From Paracoccus sp. (in: a-proteobacteria) (GTDB lineage Bacteria; Pseudomonadota; Alphaproteobacteria; Rhodobacterales; Rhodobacteraceae), in contig JAPSIP010000044.1 in the NCBI GenBank assembly GCA_031178645.1, forward strand, positions 1-9,474: 9,474 nt of DNA, given 5' to 3'. The position numbers and the translations under genes are program-made. The notes beneath the pieces were generated by a model that saw nothing but the letters and a program-made list of their open reading frames with translations, made no database searches and was not told the origin of the DNA. Shown here piece by piece: positions 1 through 5,650 of this stretch (its first letter is position 1; the number at the start of each line of letters is the position of its first letter).

Positions 1-512
1 CAGCTGCCGGTCAGCAGCGTCCACCACAGCTTGCCCGATGGCTCTTGGTACCAGGCAAAGCCCAGGTTGGTGGCAGCCGGATCCATGATGACATCGCGCG
101 TATCGCGGGTGCCCATCCAGGCGGTCAGGGTCTGGATGTCGTTTTCGTAGGATTCCGAGATGTTCTCGCCGATCACCGTGCCGAAATACCCGGCCCGCCG
201 CGCCCGATCCAGGGGCGAAGATCCGTCCGAGCCCCAGTGCCAGGCCCGGTTCTGCGCCGACATGTCGCGCGAATGGGCCAGGGCCGCCGCCGACAGTTGC
301 GGGTTCAGCGTCAGCGGCGGCACGGCGATATTTGCCCGCAGCGTGTTGATTTGCTGCAACACGCGGATCGGAATTTGCTGTTCCTCGGCGGCGCCGATCT
401 GGTTGCCGGCGGGCATTGCCCCCCCGCCCGGCGCGACCGGAGGCAGGCTGCGTGGCTGACAGGCTGCCAGTGCCATCAGCGACAGGGTCGCGATCACCTT
501 GATATTCAGCAT
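1..512 (-). CDS. CAP/SCP-domain lipoprotein (partial, 3' end outside window)
   Basis: The minus strand is open from an ATG at 512 to the window edge (170 complete codons). The N-terminus is a lipoprotein signal: hydrophobic residues 6-16, then the lipobox L15-A-A-C18, so the protein is probably lipidated at Cys18 and exported. A low-complexity Pro/Gly linker (about 20-45) leads into a CAP (SCP/PR-1) domain from about 50: a helix with LAHSRDM (78-84), H92 in WHWGSDG, GENIS (115-119), and WWTLLTG near the edge. In this superfamily two His and two acidic residues line a metal-binding cavity. Here the stretch W132-M143 has Thr138 where W..SPGHR..I usually carries the second His. The start at 512 has GAGGGA upstream; an in-frame ATG at 530 would add six residues (MRDGRK), also a plausible signal n-region. 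The role is unknown; bacterial CAP proteins are mostly envelope proteins. The family call is firm. Confidence 0.88.
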   Translation of the reverse strand, partial: MLNIKVIATLSLMALAACQPRSLPPVAPGGGAMPAGNQIGAAEEQQIPIRVLQQINTLRANIAVPPLTLNPQLSAAALAHSRDMSAQNRAWHWGSDGSSPLDRARRAGYFGTVIGENISESYENDIQTLTAWMGTRDTRDVIMDPAATNLGFAWYQEPSGKLWWTLLTGS

Positions 513-546
513 TTTTCTGCCATCCCTCATTTTCTTGTTACGTGGA

Positions 547-575
547 GATCTATCGAATAGCGATGGCCCGATCAA
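547..575 (-). promoter_or_regulatory. Possible promoter for the CAP lipoprotein gene
   Basis: Read on the minus strand, TTGATC (575-570) is followed after 17 bases by TAGATC (552-547). This would place the transcription start near 541, about 10-30 bases before the two candidate start codons. The -10 match is only moderate, so this is a candidate. Confidence 0.35.
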
Positions 576-578
576 ACC

Positions 579-590
579 CACGAATTCGTG
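579..590. promoter_or_regulatory. Perfect 12-bp palindrome CACGAATTCGTG, possible operator
   Basis: The palindrome has no mismatch and lies just upstream of the candidate -35 of the leftward lipoprotein gene, and about 43 bp upstream of the -35 of the rightward L,D-transpeptidase gene. That position suits a dimeric regulator acting on one or both divergent genes. No regulator is identified. Confidence 0.35.
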
Positions 591-632
591 AAAGGCGGGG
601 CTGTGACATCCGCGCCTCCACACGAGTTTGAA

Positions 633-661
633 TTGCTGGAATCGCTGCCCGGGCCTATACA
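633..661 (+). promoter_or_regulatory. Sigma-70-type promoter for the L,D-transpeptidase gene
   Basis: TTGCTG (633-638) and TATACA (656-661) are separated by the ideal 17 bases, giving an expected transcription start near 668 and an untranslated leader of roughly 68 bases. The spacer holds GAATC (639-643), a GANTC site of the kind methylated by CcrM in alphaproteobacteria. Confidence 0.6.
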
Positions 662-670
662 AATCTCCTG

Positions 671-726
671 CCGCATGAGGCGGAGTGGTCAAGGCCGTCC
701 AGCAAGAACGGCCATCCTTCGAAGGA
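671..726 (+). promoter_or_regulatory. Structured 5' leader with the ribosome-binding site in a palindrome
   Basis: Three inverted repeats follow one another in the leader: CCGC/GCGG (671-674 with 680-683), GGCCGT/ACGGCC (693-698 with 708-713, 9-base loop), and the perfect 12-bp palindrome TCCTTCGAAGGA (715-726). The 3' half of the last is the GAAGGA Shine-Dalgarno sequence, nine bases before the ATG at 736. The last hairpin alone would be weak, so a regulatory effect is a hypothesis. Confidence 0.4.
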
Positions 727-735
727 CATGTGACG

Positions 736-1386
736 ATGAGCAAGTCATCTGCGATCAACCGCCGGACCTTCCTGGGTTCGGCCGCCGCGCTTGGTGCCGC
801 CGGTCTGGCGTTGCCGTCGCTTGCGCAGCAATTCGACCCTTATACGGGCCAGCCCATCCAGGGCGCGATTCCCGGCGCCACGCCGGATGCGGGCGCCGTG
901 CAATACGATCCGAACGCCGACCAGCGGCACAACATCTCGAGCTTCCAGGGCCAGGACTGGCGGCCGCATTTTTCGAACCTCACCAATGGCGCGATCCTGT
1001 GCGACCTGACCTCGCGCGCCGTGCATTTCTGGTCCGAGGACGGCAACACCTACAAGGTTTATCCCTCGTCCATCCCGGTGAGCGAGGATCTGACCCGCAC
1101 CGGCCGGACCGAGATCATCAAGAAGGTGGAAGGCCCAAGCTGGTCCCCCACGCCCGAGATGAAGGCCCGCAACCCGGAATGGCCCGACTTCGTGCCGCCC
1201 GGGCCGGACAATCCCCTGGGCACCCATGCGCTGTGGCTGTCGTGGCAGTATTACCGCATCCACGGCACGCATGACACGCGCAAGATCGGGCGCAAGTCCT
1301 CGAACGGCTGCATCGGGCTGTATAACGAACACATCCAGGAACTGTACGGCCTGACCAAGGTCGGCACGCAGGTCCTGGTGATCTGA
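736..1386 (+). CDS. Tat-exported L,D-transpeptidase (YkuD) family protein
   Basis: A 216-residue protein. The N-terminus is a twin-arginine signal: N8-R-R-T-F-L-G14, a hydrophobic stretch, and a likely cleavage after LPSLA (A30|Q31), so it should be exported folded to the periplasm. The C-terminal part (about 83-216) is a YkuD catalytic domain: H176-G-T and S188-S-N-G-C192, with Cys192 the expected nucleophile. Such enzymes make 3-3 cross-links in peptidoglycan or attach proteins to it; the actual substrate cannot be told here. The residue after Cys-Ile is Gly194, where most family members have Arg (GCIR). The start at 736 is chosen because it begins the Tat signal and has GAAGGA nine bases upstream; an ATG at 685 in the same frame lies in the untranslated leader and would bury the signal. 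It is transcribed alone and ends at a strong terminator. Confidence 0.9.
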   Translation: MSKSSAINRRTFLGSAAALGAAGLALPSLAQQFDPYTGQPIQGAIPGATPDAGAVQYDPNADQRHNISSFQGQDWRPHFSNLTNGAILCDLTSRAVHFWSEDGNTYKVYPSSIPVSEDLTRTGRTEIIKKVEGPSWSPTPEMKARNPEWPDFVPPGPDNPLGTHALWLSWQYYRIHGTHDTRKIGRKSSNGCIGLYNEHIQELYGLTKVGTQVLVI

Positions 1387-1414
1387 TCGGGCCTCGCCGT
1401 CCTTGGTGAATCCC

Positions 1415-1442
1415 AAAGGCCGCCAGCATCCTGGCGGCCTTT
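1415..1442. terminator. Bidirectional intrinsic terminator between convergent genes
   Basis: AAAGGCCGCCAG (1415-1426) and CTGGCGGCCTTT (1431-1442) form a perfect 12-bp stem with a CATC tetraloop. The stem starts with A's and ends with T's, so it can act on both strands. It lies between the L,D-transpeptidase stop (1386) and the stop of the convergent hypothetical gene (1465). Confidence 0.85.
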
Positions 1443-1464
1443 GTCATGATCGGCCCTGGGGTGA

Positions 1465-2037
1465 TCAATAACGCGTGCGGGACCGTTCCCGCGCGGGCAA
1501 ATCGCCCGCGTGATCGAAGGCCCCTGAAGGCGCGGTCCTGCGTTCGGTATCGGCCAAGGCCTTCTTGCCTTGGTCGGCATTGGGATCGTTGGGATGCAGC
1601 GGGCCGCCCTCCTCCAGCATATCGGATGACTGCTGGGCCGACTGCTTGGTAGCCAGAGCCTTTTCGGCAAACGCTACCTGACTGGGCTTTTCCTGGTGAT
1701 CGTCAGCAGTTGTTCCGTCGGCGTTGCGGCGGTCGCGTTCGGCCGTGGCGCGTTCCAGCGCATCGTTGAGATAGTCCAGCTTGCTGCGCATCCCTTCGTT
1801 TCCGCCAGCCGCCGTCACGCCCGAGGGGTCGGCCTTGCCGCGCGCCTCGCGGCCCTGCCTGTTTCCCAGGTCGCGGGCGCGGTTGCGCCGGTCGCGCAAC
1901 CGCGACACCAGGTCCGACAGGTCCCGATCCTTCAGTTGGCCAAGCGCGGGCTGCCGGGCCTGGTCTGCCAGGTCCTGCTCGTCGCGGCTAAGGGCGCGCA
2001 GTTCTTCCGCGCTTGCGGGGGCATCATGCTTGCTCAT
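1465..2037 (-). CDS. Conserved hypothetical protein, small, charged, no known domain
   Basis: A 190-residue, highly hydrophilic protein with no signal peptide, no membrane segment, and no Cys or Trp. Residues 10-110 look helical and charged: EELRALSRDEQDL, then DLSDLVSRLRDRRNRAR (39-55), REARGKADPSG (63-73) and a second helix around NEGMRSKLDYLNDALERATAERDRR. This pattern resembles short uncharacterised proteins I recall from other alphaproteobacteria (helix, R-[DE]-R-R-[DN]-[KR], RGKA, EG..LK), but I cannot attach a function. The C-terminal 75 residues are Ala/Asp/Gln-rich and probably disordered. The start at 2037 has an excellent GGAGGA sequence six to seven bases upstream. It lies downstream of hemH on the same strand, 94 bases away, and no clear promoter is visible in between, so read-through from hemH is possible. 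It ends at the shared terminator. Confidence 0.75.
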   Translation of the reverse strand: MSKHDAPASAEELRALSRDEQDLADQARQPALGQLKDRDLSDLVSRLRDRRNRARDLGNRQGREARGKADPSGVTAAGGNEGMRSKLDYLNDALERATAERDRRNADGTTADDHQEKPSQVAFAEKALATKQSAQQSSDMLEEGGPLHPNDPNADQGKKALADTERRTAPSGAFDHAGDLPARERSRTRY

Positions 2038-2131
2038 GGGGTCCTCCTTTGCGTCGGAAACCCAACAGGAAGCCCGGGCAGCGGTTCCGCCCCGCAGGAC
2101 CGGGGGCGATCACGTTTCCTTCGGATCCGAT
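2038..2131. other. hemH downstream spacer with inverted repeats
   Basis: The spacer holds a 6-bp inverted repeat CGCCCC/GGGGCG (2088-2093 with 2103-2108, 9-base loop) and a perfect palindrome TCGGATCCGA (2121-2130) just after the hemH stop. Neither is followed by a T-tract on the minus strand, so I do not call a terminator. Confidence 0.3.
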
Positions 2132-3160
2132 CTAGACCCAGCCCGAGAGATTGTCGCGCAGCACGTTCAGCATCACCTCGATATGCTCGGGGTCGTCGTT
2201 CAGGCAGGGGATATAGGTGAAGTCCTTGCCGCCCGCGTGTTCGAAGCTTTCGCGGATCTCGCCGTTGATCTCCTCCAGCGTCTCGATGCAATCCGAGGAG
2301 AAGGCGGGCGAGATCACAGCGATGTCGGTGATGCCCTTCTGCGCCAGTTCCGCCACATGTTCGACGGTATAGGGCCGCAGCCATTCCTCGCGCCCGAAGA
2401 CGGACTGGAAGGTCGTGTCGATCACGCCATCGGGCCAGCCCAACGCCTCTTTCAGCAGGCGCGAGGTCTTCTGGCACTGGCAGTGATAGGGATCGCCCTC
2501 CAGCAGGTAGCGCTTGGGCATCCCGTGATAGCTGGCGACCAGCTTGGCGGGCACCTTGTCACCAAGCGCCCGCCGGACCGAGGCCGCAAGCGCCTGGATG
2601 TAGTCGGGCCGGTTGAAATAGGGTTCGACCGTGCGCACCGCCGGCTGCCATTTCTGCTTCATCAGCGCGCGGAACAACTGGTCGTTCGCCGTGGCCGAGG
2701 TCGCGCCCGCATATTGCGGATAAAGCGGCAGGAACACGATCCGCTGGCAGCCCGCCTTGACCATCCGGTCCAGCACGTCCTGGGTCGAGGGGTTGCCATA
2801 GCGCATGCAGAACTCGACCATGACCCCGTCGCCCCATTCGGCCTGGGCACGCTCGCGCAGCGCCTCGGTCTGGGACCGGGTGATGGTCATCAGGGGGCTT
2901 TCGTTCTTTTCCTGGTTCCAGATCAGCTTGTAGTTCTTGCCAGATGTGAAGGGCCGCTTGGTCAGGATGATGCCCTGCAACAGCGGCTGCCACTTCCAGG
3001 CCGGAAAGTCGATCACCCGCTTGTCCGACAGGAACTCGTTCAGATAGCGGCGCATCGACCAGTAGTCATGGCCGTCCGGCGTGCCCAGGTTGGCGATCAG
3101 GATGCCGGTCTTCTTCTTGCGGATCGAGGGGTGATCCGCGGGCGCATGGGCTGGCTTCAT
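2132..3160 (-). CDS. hemH: Ferrochelatase (protoheme ferro-lyase)
   Basis: This is the terminal enzyme of heme biosynthesis, inserting Fe2+ into protoporphyrin IX, normally at the cytoplasmic membrane surface. The 342-residue product has the usual bacterial length. Family signatures are clear: GILIANLGTPDG (19-30), the active-site histidine in S210-Y-H212-G-M-P, GDPYHCQCQKTSR (222-234), and the acidic metal-side motif around SDCIETLEEI (289-298, E293). A short Lys-rich N-terminal extension precedes the first strand. Cysteines lie at 118, 138, 227, 229, 291 and 319; the C227-x-C229 pair is notable because some bacterial ferrochelatases carry a [2Fe-2S] cluster. The start ATG (3160-3158) overlaps the TGA of the upstream methyltransferase-fold gene as ATGA, so translation is probably coupled. 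Confidence 0.97.
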   Translation of the reverse strand: MKPAHAPADHPSIRKKKTGILIANLGTPDGHDYWSMRRYLNEFLSDKRVIDFPAWKWQPLLQGIILTKRPFTSGKNYKLIWNQEKNESPLMTITRSQTEALRERAQAEWGDGVMVEFCMRYGNPSTQDVLDRMVKAGCQRIVFLPLYPQYAGATSATANDQLFRALMKQKWQPAVRTVEPYFNRPDYIQALAASVRRALGDKVPAKLVASYHGMPKRYLLEGDPYHCQCQKTSRLLKEALGWPDGVIDTTFQSVFGREEWLRPYTVEHVAELAQKGITDIAVISPAFSSDCIETLEEINGEIRESFEHAGGKDFTYIPCLNDDPEHIEVMLNVLRDNLSGWV

Positions 3161-3996
3161 GTCTTCTTGGTCCTGATTTCTTTCAGCGCGTCTTCAAGTC
3201 GTGTGGTGGCCGAACCGGGCCGCAGCGGTTTCGGCTGCGTGTCGGAAGGCGACCATCCGGTCAGAAAGACCAGATCGAATGTCGTGGCGATACGGGACGG
3301 ATCGTCGCGGTCGGGATTATGTTCGGCCATGATCGCGGCGGCGCGGGCCAGCACGGCCCGGCCCGTCGGGCGACGCAGGCGGGCGGCCATCGCGTTCCCC
3401 TCGCCCATGGCGCGCAGGTCATGGGCGAGGTGGAACAGGTCGCGATAGCTGGCCTTCTGCGGCAGCAGGTCGGCCACCGGCAGGGCCAGCCCCGCCCGGC
3501 CAATCAGGCCCCCCATGTCGCGGATGTCGCCCATCGGCAGGACGCGCGGCGACAGGCCGCCCATCAACTCAACCTCGGCCTGGGCCAGGGCGGCGCGGAG
3601 TTCCTGCAGGGTCTGGCCGCCAAAGCAGACGGCGATGAACAGCCCGTCCTCGCGCAGGGCGCGGGCGCATTGCACGATCTGGCCCACCGGATCATCCGCC
3701 CAGTGCAGTGCCATCGCATGGATCACCAGATCATGGGCGCCTGCCTGCAGATCCAGGACGGGATCGTCGGGGATGACGCGCGCATCCGGAAAGGCGCCCG
3801 CCCAAAGGTCGGGAAAGCCGGTGACCAGGGCGGGGGCCGTAAACCTTCTTTTAACCTCGGACAGCCTATCCTGGATCTCATCGGCGGCCAGACGGTGCAG
3901 GACATCGACAAATCCCTGGCGAATCGCCCGGTCCCGCTGGCGCAGCAGCGCGGGGCGGTCTGTCAGGGCGGGGCGGTCTGGTGCGGATGTGGTCAT
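3157..3996 (-). CDS. Methyltransferase-fold protein, NDUFAF5-like
   Basis: A 279-residue soluble protein that resembles the class I methyltransferase-fold family containing mitochondrial NDUFAF5 and BioC. N-terminal signature: DRPALLRQRDRAIRQ (13-27), then EIQDRLSEVKRRF (40-52), the usual family opening. The fold's later strands are recognisable: HDLVIHAMALHWADDP (88-103), LREDGLFIAVCFGGQTLQELR (114-134), and the conserved GGLSPR (146-151) and QPKPLRPGSA (254-263) near the ends. The glycine-rich SAM motif I (normally D-x-G-x-G-x-G) is absent: residues 55-66 read PALVTGFPDLWA. NDUFAF5 hydroxylates an arginine of a complex I subunit, so a complex I assembly role is possible but inferred. It heads a unit with hemH. 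The ATG at 3996 has no convincing Shine-Dalgarno; the N-terminus also contains an 18-bp tandem duplication (DRPALT/DRPALL). Confidence 0.8.
   Translation of the reverse strand: MTTSAPDRPALTDRPALLRQRDRAIRQGFVDVLHRLAADEIQDRLSEVKRRFTAPALVTGFPDLWAGAFPDARVIPDDPVLDLQAGAHDLVIHAMALHWADDPVGQIVQCARALREDGLFIAVCFGGQTLQELRAALAQAEVELMGGLSPRVLPMGDIRDMGGLIGRAGLALPVADLLPQKASYRDLFHLAHDLRAMGEGNAMAARLRRPTGRAVLARAAAIMAEHNPDRDDPSRIATTFDLVFLTGWSPSDTQPKPLRPGSATTRLEDALKEIRTKKT
3946..3981. repeat. 18-bp tandem duplication in the N-terminus of the methyltransferase-fold gene
   Basis: Two adjacent 18-bp units, CAGCGCGGGGCGGTCTGT and CAGGGCGGGGCGGTCTGG, match at 16 of 18 positions and keep the reading frame. On the protein they give the repeated DRPALT-DRPALL. 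A recent replication slippage event, or a choice of later start, could explain it. Confidence 0.7.
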
Positions 3997-4027
3997 GGGG
4001 GTGGAACATAGGGTGCTTCAGGGGGCG

Positions 4028-4765
4028 ATGAAAGGCGCGTTGCGCCTGCTTTATCCGCCGCAATGCGTGGCTTGCGGCGCGCCGGTCGCGGACGGCGGCG
4101 ACGATCCGGGGCAGCTTTGCCCCGCCTGCTTTCCCGACACGCGCTTCATCACCGGCGCGGCCTGCGCGCGCTGCGGCGTGCCCCTGCCCGATGCCGGGAC
4201 AGGGGCCGACGACCCGTCGCTGTGCTGCGACGACTGCCTGTCGATCGCGCGGCCCTGGCAGCGCGGGCGGGCGGCGATGGTCTATGCGGGCACTGGGCGG
4301 CGGCTGGTGCTGGCGCTGAAGCATGGCGACCGCCCCGACCTGGCGCCCGCGCTTGCGGCCTGGCTGGCCCGTGCGGCGGCGCCGCTGGTGGAACCGGATA
4401 CGGTGGTGGCGCCGGTCCCCCTGCACCTGCGGCGCCTGCTGAAGCGGCGCTATAACCAGGCTGCGCTGATCTCGGGCCGGGTGGCGCGTGCGCATGGGGT
4501 GACGCATCTGCCGGACCTGCTGCTGCGGCGCAGGCACACGGCCGCCCAGGATCATCGCGGCGTCAGCGACCGTTTCGCCAATATCGAAGGCGCGCTTGCG
4601 GTCAACCCGCGCCATGCGGCGGCCGTGGCCGGGCGGCCCGTGCTGCTGGTCGACGACGTGATGGCATCGGGCGCCACCATGGCCGCCGCGGCCGAGGCTT
4701 TGCAGGCGGCAGGATCGGGGCCAGTTTCGGTCGCGGTTCTGGCAAGGGCGGTCAAGGATGACTAG
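4028..4765 (+). CDS. comF: ComF family amidophosphoribosyltransferase-like protein
   Basis: A 245-residue ComF/GntX-like protein. The N-terminal third is a cysteine-rich zinc-ribbon region: C13-x2-C16, C31-x2-C34, C46-x2-C49, C66/C67 and C70. The C-terminal part is a type I phosphoribosyltransferase domain with RRYNQAALI (140-148) and the PRPP-binding loop VLLVDDVMASGAT (205-217). ComF proteins are needed for DNA uptake in competent bacteria; their biochemical role is not settled and many non-competent species carry them. Start choice is uncertain: ATG 4028 places the usual LLYPPQC seven residues in and has AGG five bases upstream; in-frame GTG 4013 (better spaced GGA) or ATG 3995 would add 5 or 11 residues. 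The gene is divergent from the methyltransferase-fold gene, with 31 bp or less between them. grxC follows after 29 bp, probably in the same transcript. Confidence 0.9.
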   Translation: MKGALRLLYPPQCVACGAPVADGGDDPGQLCPACFPDTRFITGAACARCGVPLPDAGTGADDPSLCCDDCLSIARPWQRGRAAMVYAGTGRRLVLALKHGDRPDLAPALAAWLARAAAPLVEPDTVVAPVPLHLRRLLKRRYNQAALISGRVARAHGVTHLPDLLLRRRHTAAQDHRGVSDRFANIEGALAVNPRHAAAVAGRPVLLVDDVMASGATMAAAAEALQAAGSGPVSVAVLARAVKDD

Positions 4766-4794
4766 GTAAGGGGGCCAAAGGAAAGGAACACCCC

Positions 4795-5067
4795 GTGACC
4801 CAGCCCACGATCACCATCTATACCACCCGCACCTGCCCCTTCTGCATCCGCGCCAAGGGCCTTTTGCAGGAAAAGAACGCCCAGTACGACGAAATCGACG
4901 TGGGTGCCGACCCCTCGGTCCGCGCGCAGATGACCCAGCGTGCCCAAGGCCGCCGCACCGTGCCGCAGATCTTCATCGGCGACCGCCATGTCGGCGGCTG
5001 CGACGACCTGTTCGACCTGGAACGCCAGGGCAAGCTGGATGCACTGTTGACGGGCACCGCCGCCTGA
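4795..5067 (+). CDS. grxC: Glutaredoxin 3 (dithiol, class I)
   Basis: A 90-residue cytoplasmic thiol-disulfide oxidoreductase reduced by glutathione. It has the compact Grx3 fold: strand TITIYTT, active site C14-P-F-C17, the cis-proline loop T55-V-P57, and the glutathione-binding GGCDD (67-71). CPFC replaces the commoner CPYC, a mild variant seen in many bacterial glutaredoxins. Length is typical of GrxC. The start is GTG at 4795, supported by AGGAA about seven bases upstream in the 29-bp gap after comF. Co-transcription with comF is likely; this order is familiar to me from Rhodobacterales. No terminator with a T-tract is seen after it. Confidence 0.95.
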   Translation: MTQPTITIYTTRTCPFCIRAKGLLQEKNAQYDEIDVGADPSVRAQMTQRAQGRRTVPQIFIGDRHVGGCDDLFDLERQGKLDALLTGTAA

Positions 5068-5073
5068 GGACAT

Positions 5074-5109
5074 CCTGACGCAGGGTCAGGCAAAGGTCAG
5101 GCTTGACCT
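5074..5109. promoter_or_regulatory. Cluster of GTCAGG-type half-sites upstream of marR
   Basis: CCTGAC (5074-5079) faces GTCAGG (5085-5090) across 5 bases. GGTCAGGC (5084-5091) repeats at 5095-5102, an 11-bp period of one helical turn. The second copy also forms the near-perfect 16-bp palindrome AGGTCAGGCTTGACCT (5094-5109; 14 of 16 symmetric). A 16-bp palindrome suits a MarR dimer, so autoregulation is likely but unproven. A weak terminator role for grxC is less likely, as no T-tract follows. Confidence 0.5.
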
Positions 5110-5155
5110 GCGACCATCTTGCGGGGCACGGTCTCGGCTTCGCCCCGCACTGGCC

Positions 5156-5164
5156 TAATATATT
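5156..5164 (+). promoter_or_regulatory. Possible -10 element for marR
   Basis: TAATATATT gives two overlapping -10 candidates (TAATAT 5156-5161, TATATT 5159-5164), the only AT-rich spot in this spacer. No good -35 is visible at 16-18 bp. The start would be about 10-15 bases from the ATG at 5180, a very short leader. Confidence 0.35.
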
Positions 5165-5179
5165 GTCCCGACAGGAAAA

Positions 5180-5650
5180 ATGCCCATACCCGCGACCTCA
5201 GACCGTTCCCAGGCCACCGACCGGCTTGCCGCAAGCCTTTTCGCCGAGGTCTTGATCGCCGAGCAGTTGTCGCGCAACCTGATCAGCAAGGCCCTGCCGC
5301 GCGGGATGCAAATCTCGCATTTCTCGGTGCTGAACCTGCTGGCCCATGTGAACGAGGAACGCACCCCTGCCCAGTTGGCGCAGGCCTTTCATGTCACGCG
5401 CGGGGCAATGACCAATACCTTGTCGCGGTTGGAATGGGCGGGCCATGTCCATATCCGCCCGGACTGGGACGATGCGCGACGCAAGTTCGTGTCGATCAGC
5501 CCGGCGGGGCGGGCGGCACGGAACGCGGCGCTTGCCGCCTTCATGCCGCTGATCGCCGAGGTGGTGCACGACATCGGCGCCGACCGCGTCCGCATGGCCC
5601 TGCCGGTGCTGCGCGAATTGCGGATCCGGCTGGAGGGCGACGACGACTAG
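5180..5650 (+). CDS. MarR family transcriptional regulator
   Basis: A 156-residue winged-helix repressor-type protein of the usual MarR length. Helical dimerisation segments are at 12-40 and 110-152. The DNA-binding part runs from H47[10 protein letters not shown] through TPAQLAQAF (62-70), recognition helix [16 protein letters not shown] (73-88) and the wing [15 protein letters not shown] (96-110), with the typical Asp and Arg residues at its tip. There is no cysteine at all, so it is not a thiol-based peroxide sensor of the OhrR type; the ligand is unknown. The ATG at 5180 has AGGAA a few bases upstream. The half-site cluster at 5074-5109 is the natural operator candidate. Its targets are not obvious: grxC lies upstream on the same strand, while ubiG is convergent and shares the stop-codon tetranucleotide. 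Confidence 0.92.
   Translation: MPIPATSDRSQATDRLAASLFAEVLIAEQLSRNLISKALPRGMQISHFSVLNLLAHVNEERTPAQLAQAFHVTRGAMTNTLSRLEWAGHVHIRPDWDDARRKFVSISPAGRAARNAALAAFMPLIAEVVHDIGADRVRMALPVLRELRIRLEGDDD

Noticed and set aside
45..560. Plus-strand 171-codon open frame
   Set aside because: It is antisense to the CAP lipoprotein gene, which has a lipobox and CAP motifs.
745..1416. Minus-strand 223-codon open frame
   Set aside because: It is antisense to the Tat/YkuD gene and has no motifs.
2088..2108. CGCCCC/GGGGCG inverted repeat as hemH terminator
   Set aside because: No T-tract follows on the minus strand and the loop is nine bases; in GC-rich DNA such a repeat is expected by chance.
1781..3448. 555-codon plus-strand open frame
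   Set aside because: It runs antisense across hemH and neighbours, whose motifs are unmistakable. Its His/Asp/Gly-rich translation has no domain and reflects high-GC codon bias.
5164..5173. TGTCCCGACA inverted repeat before marR
   Set aside because: Only four pairs with a two-base centre, overlapping the expected leader; too short to call an operator.
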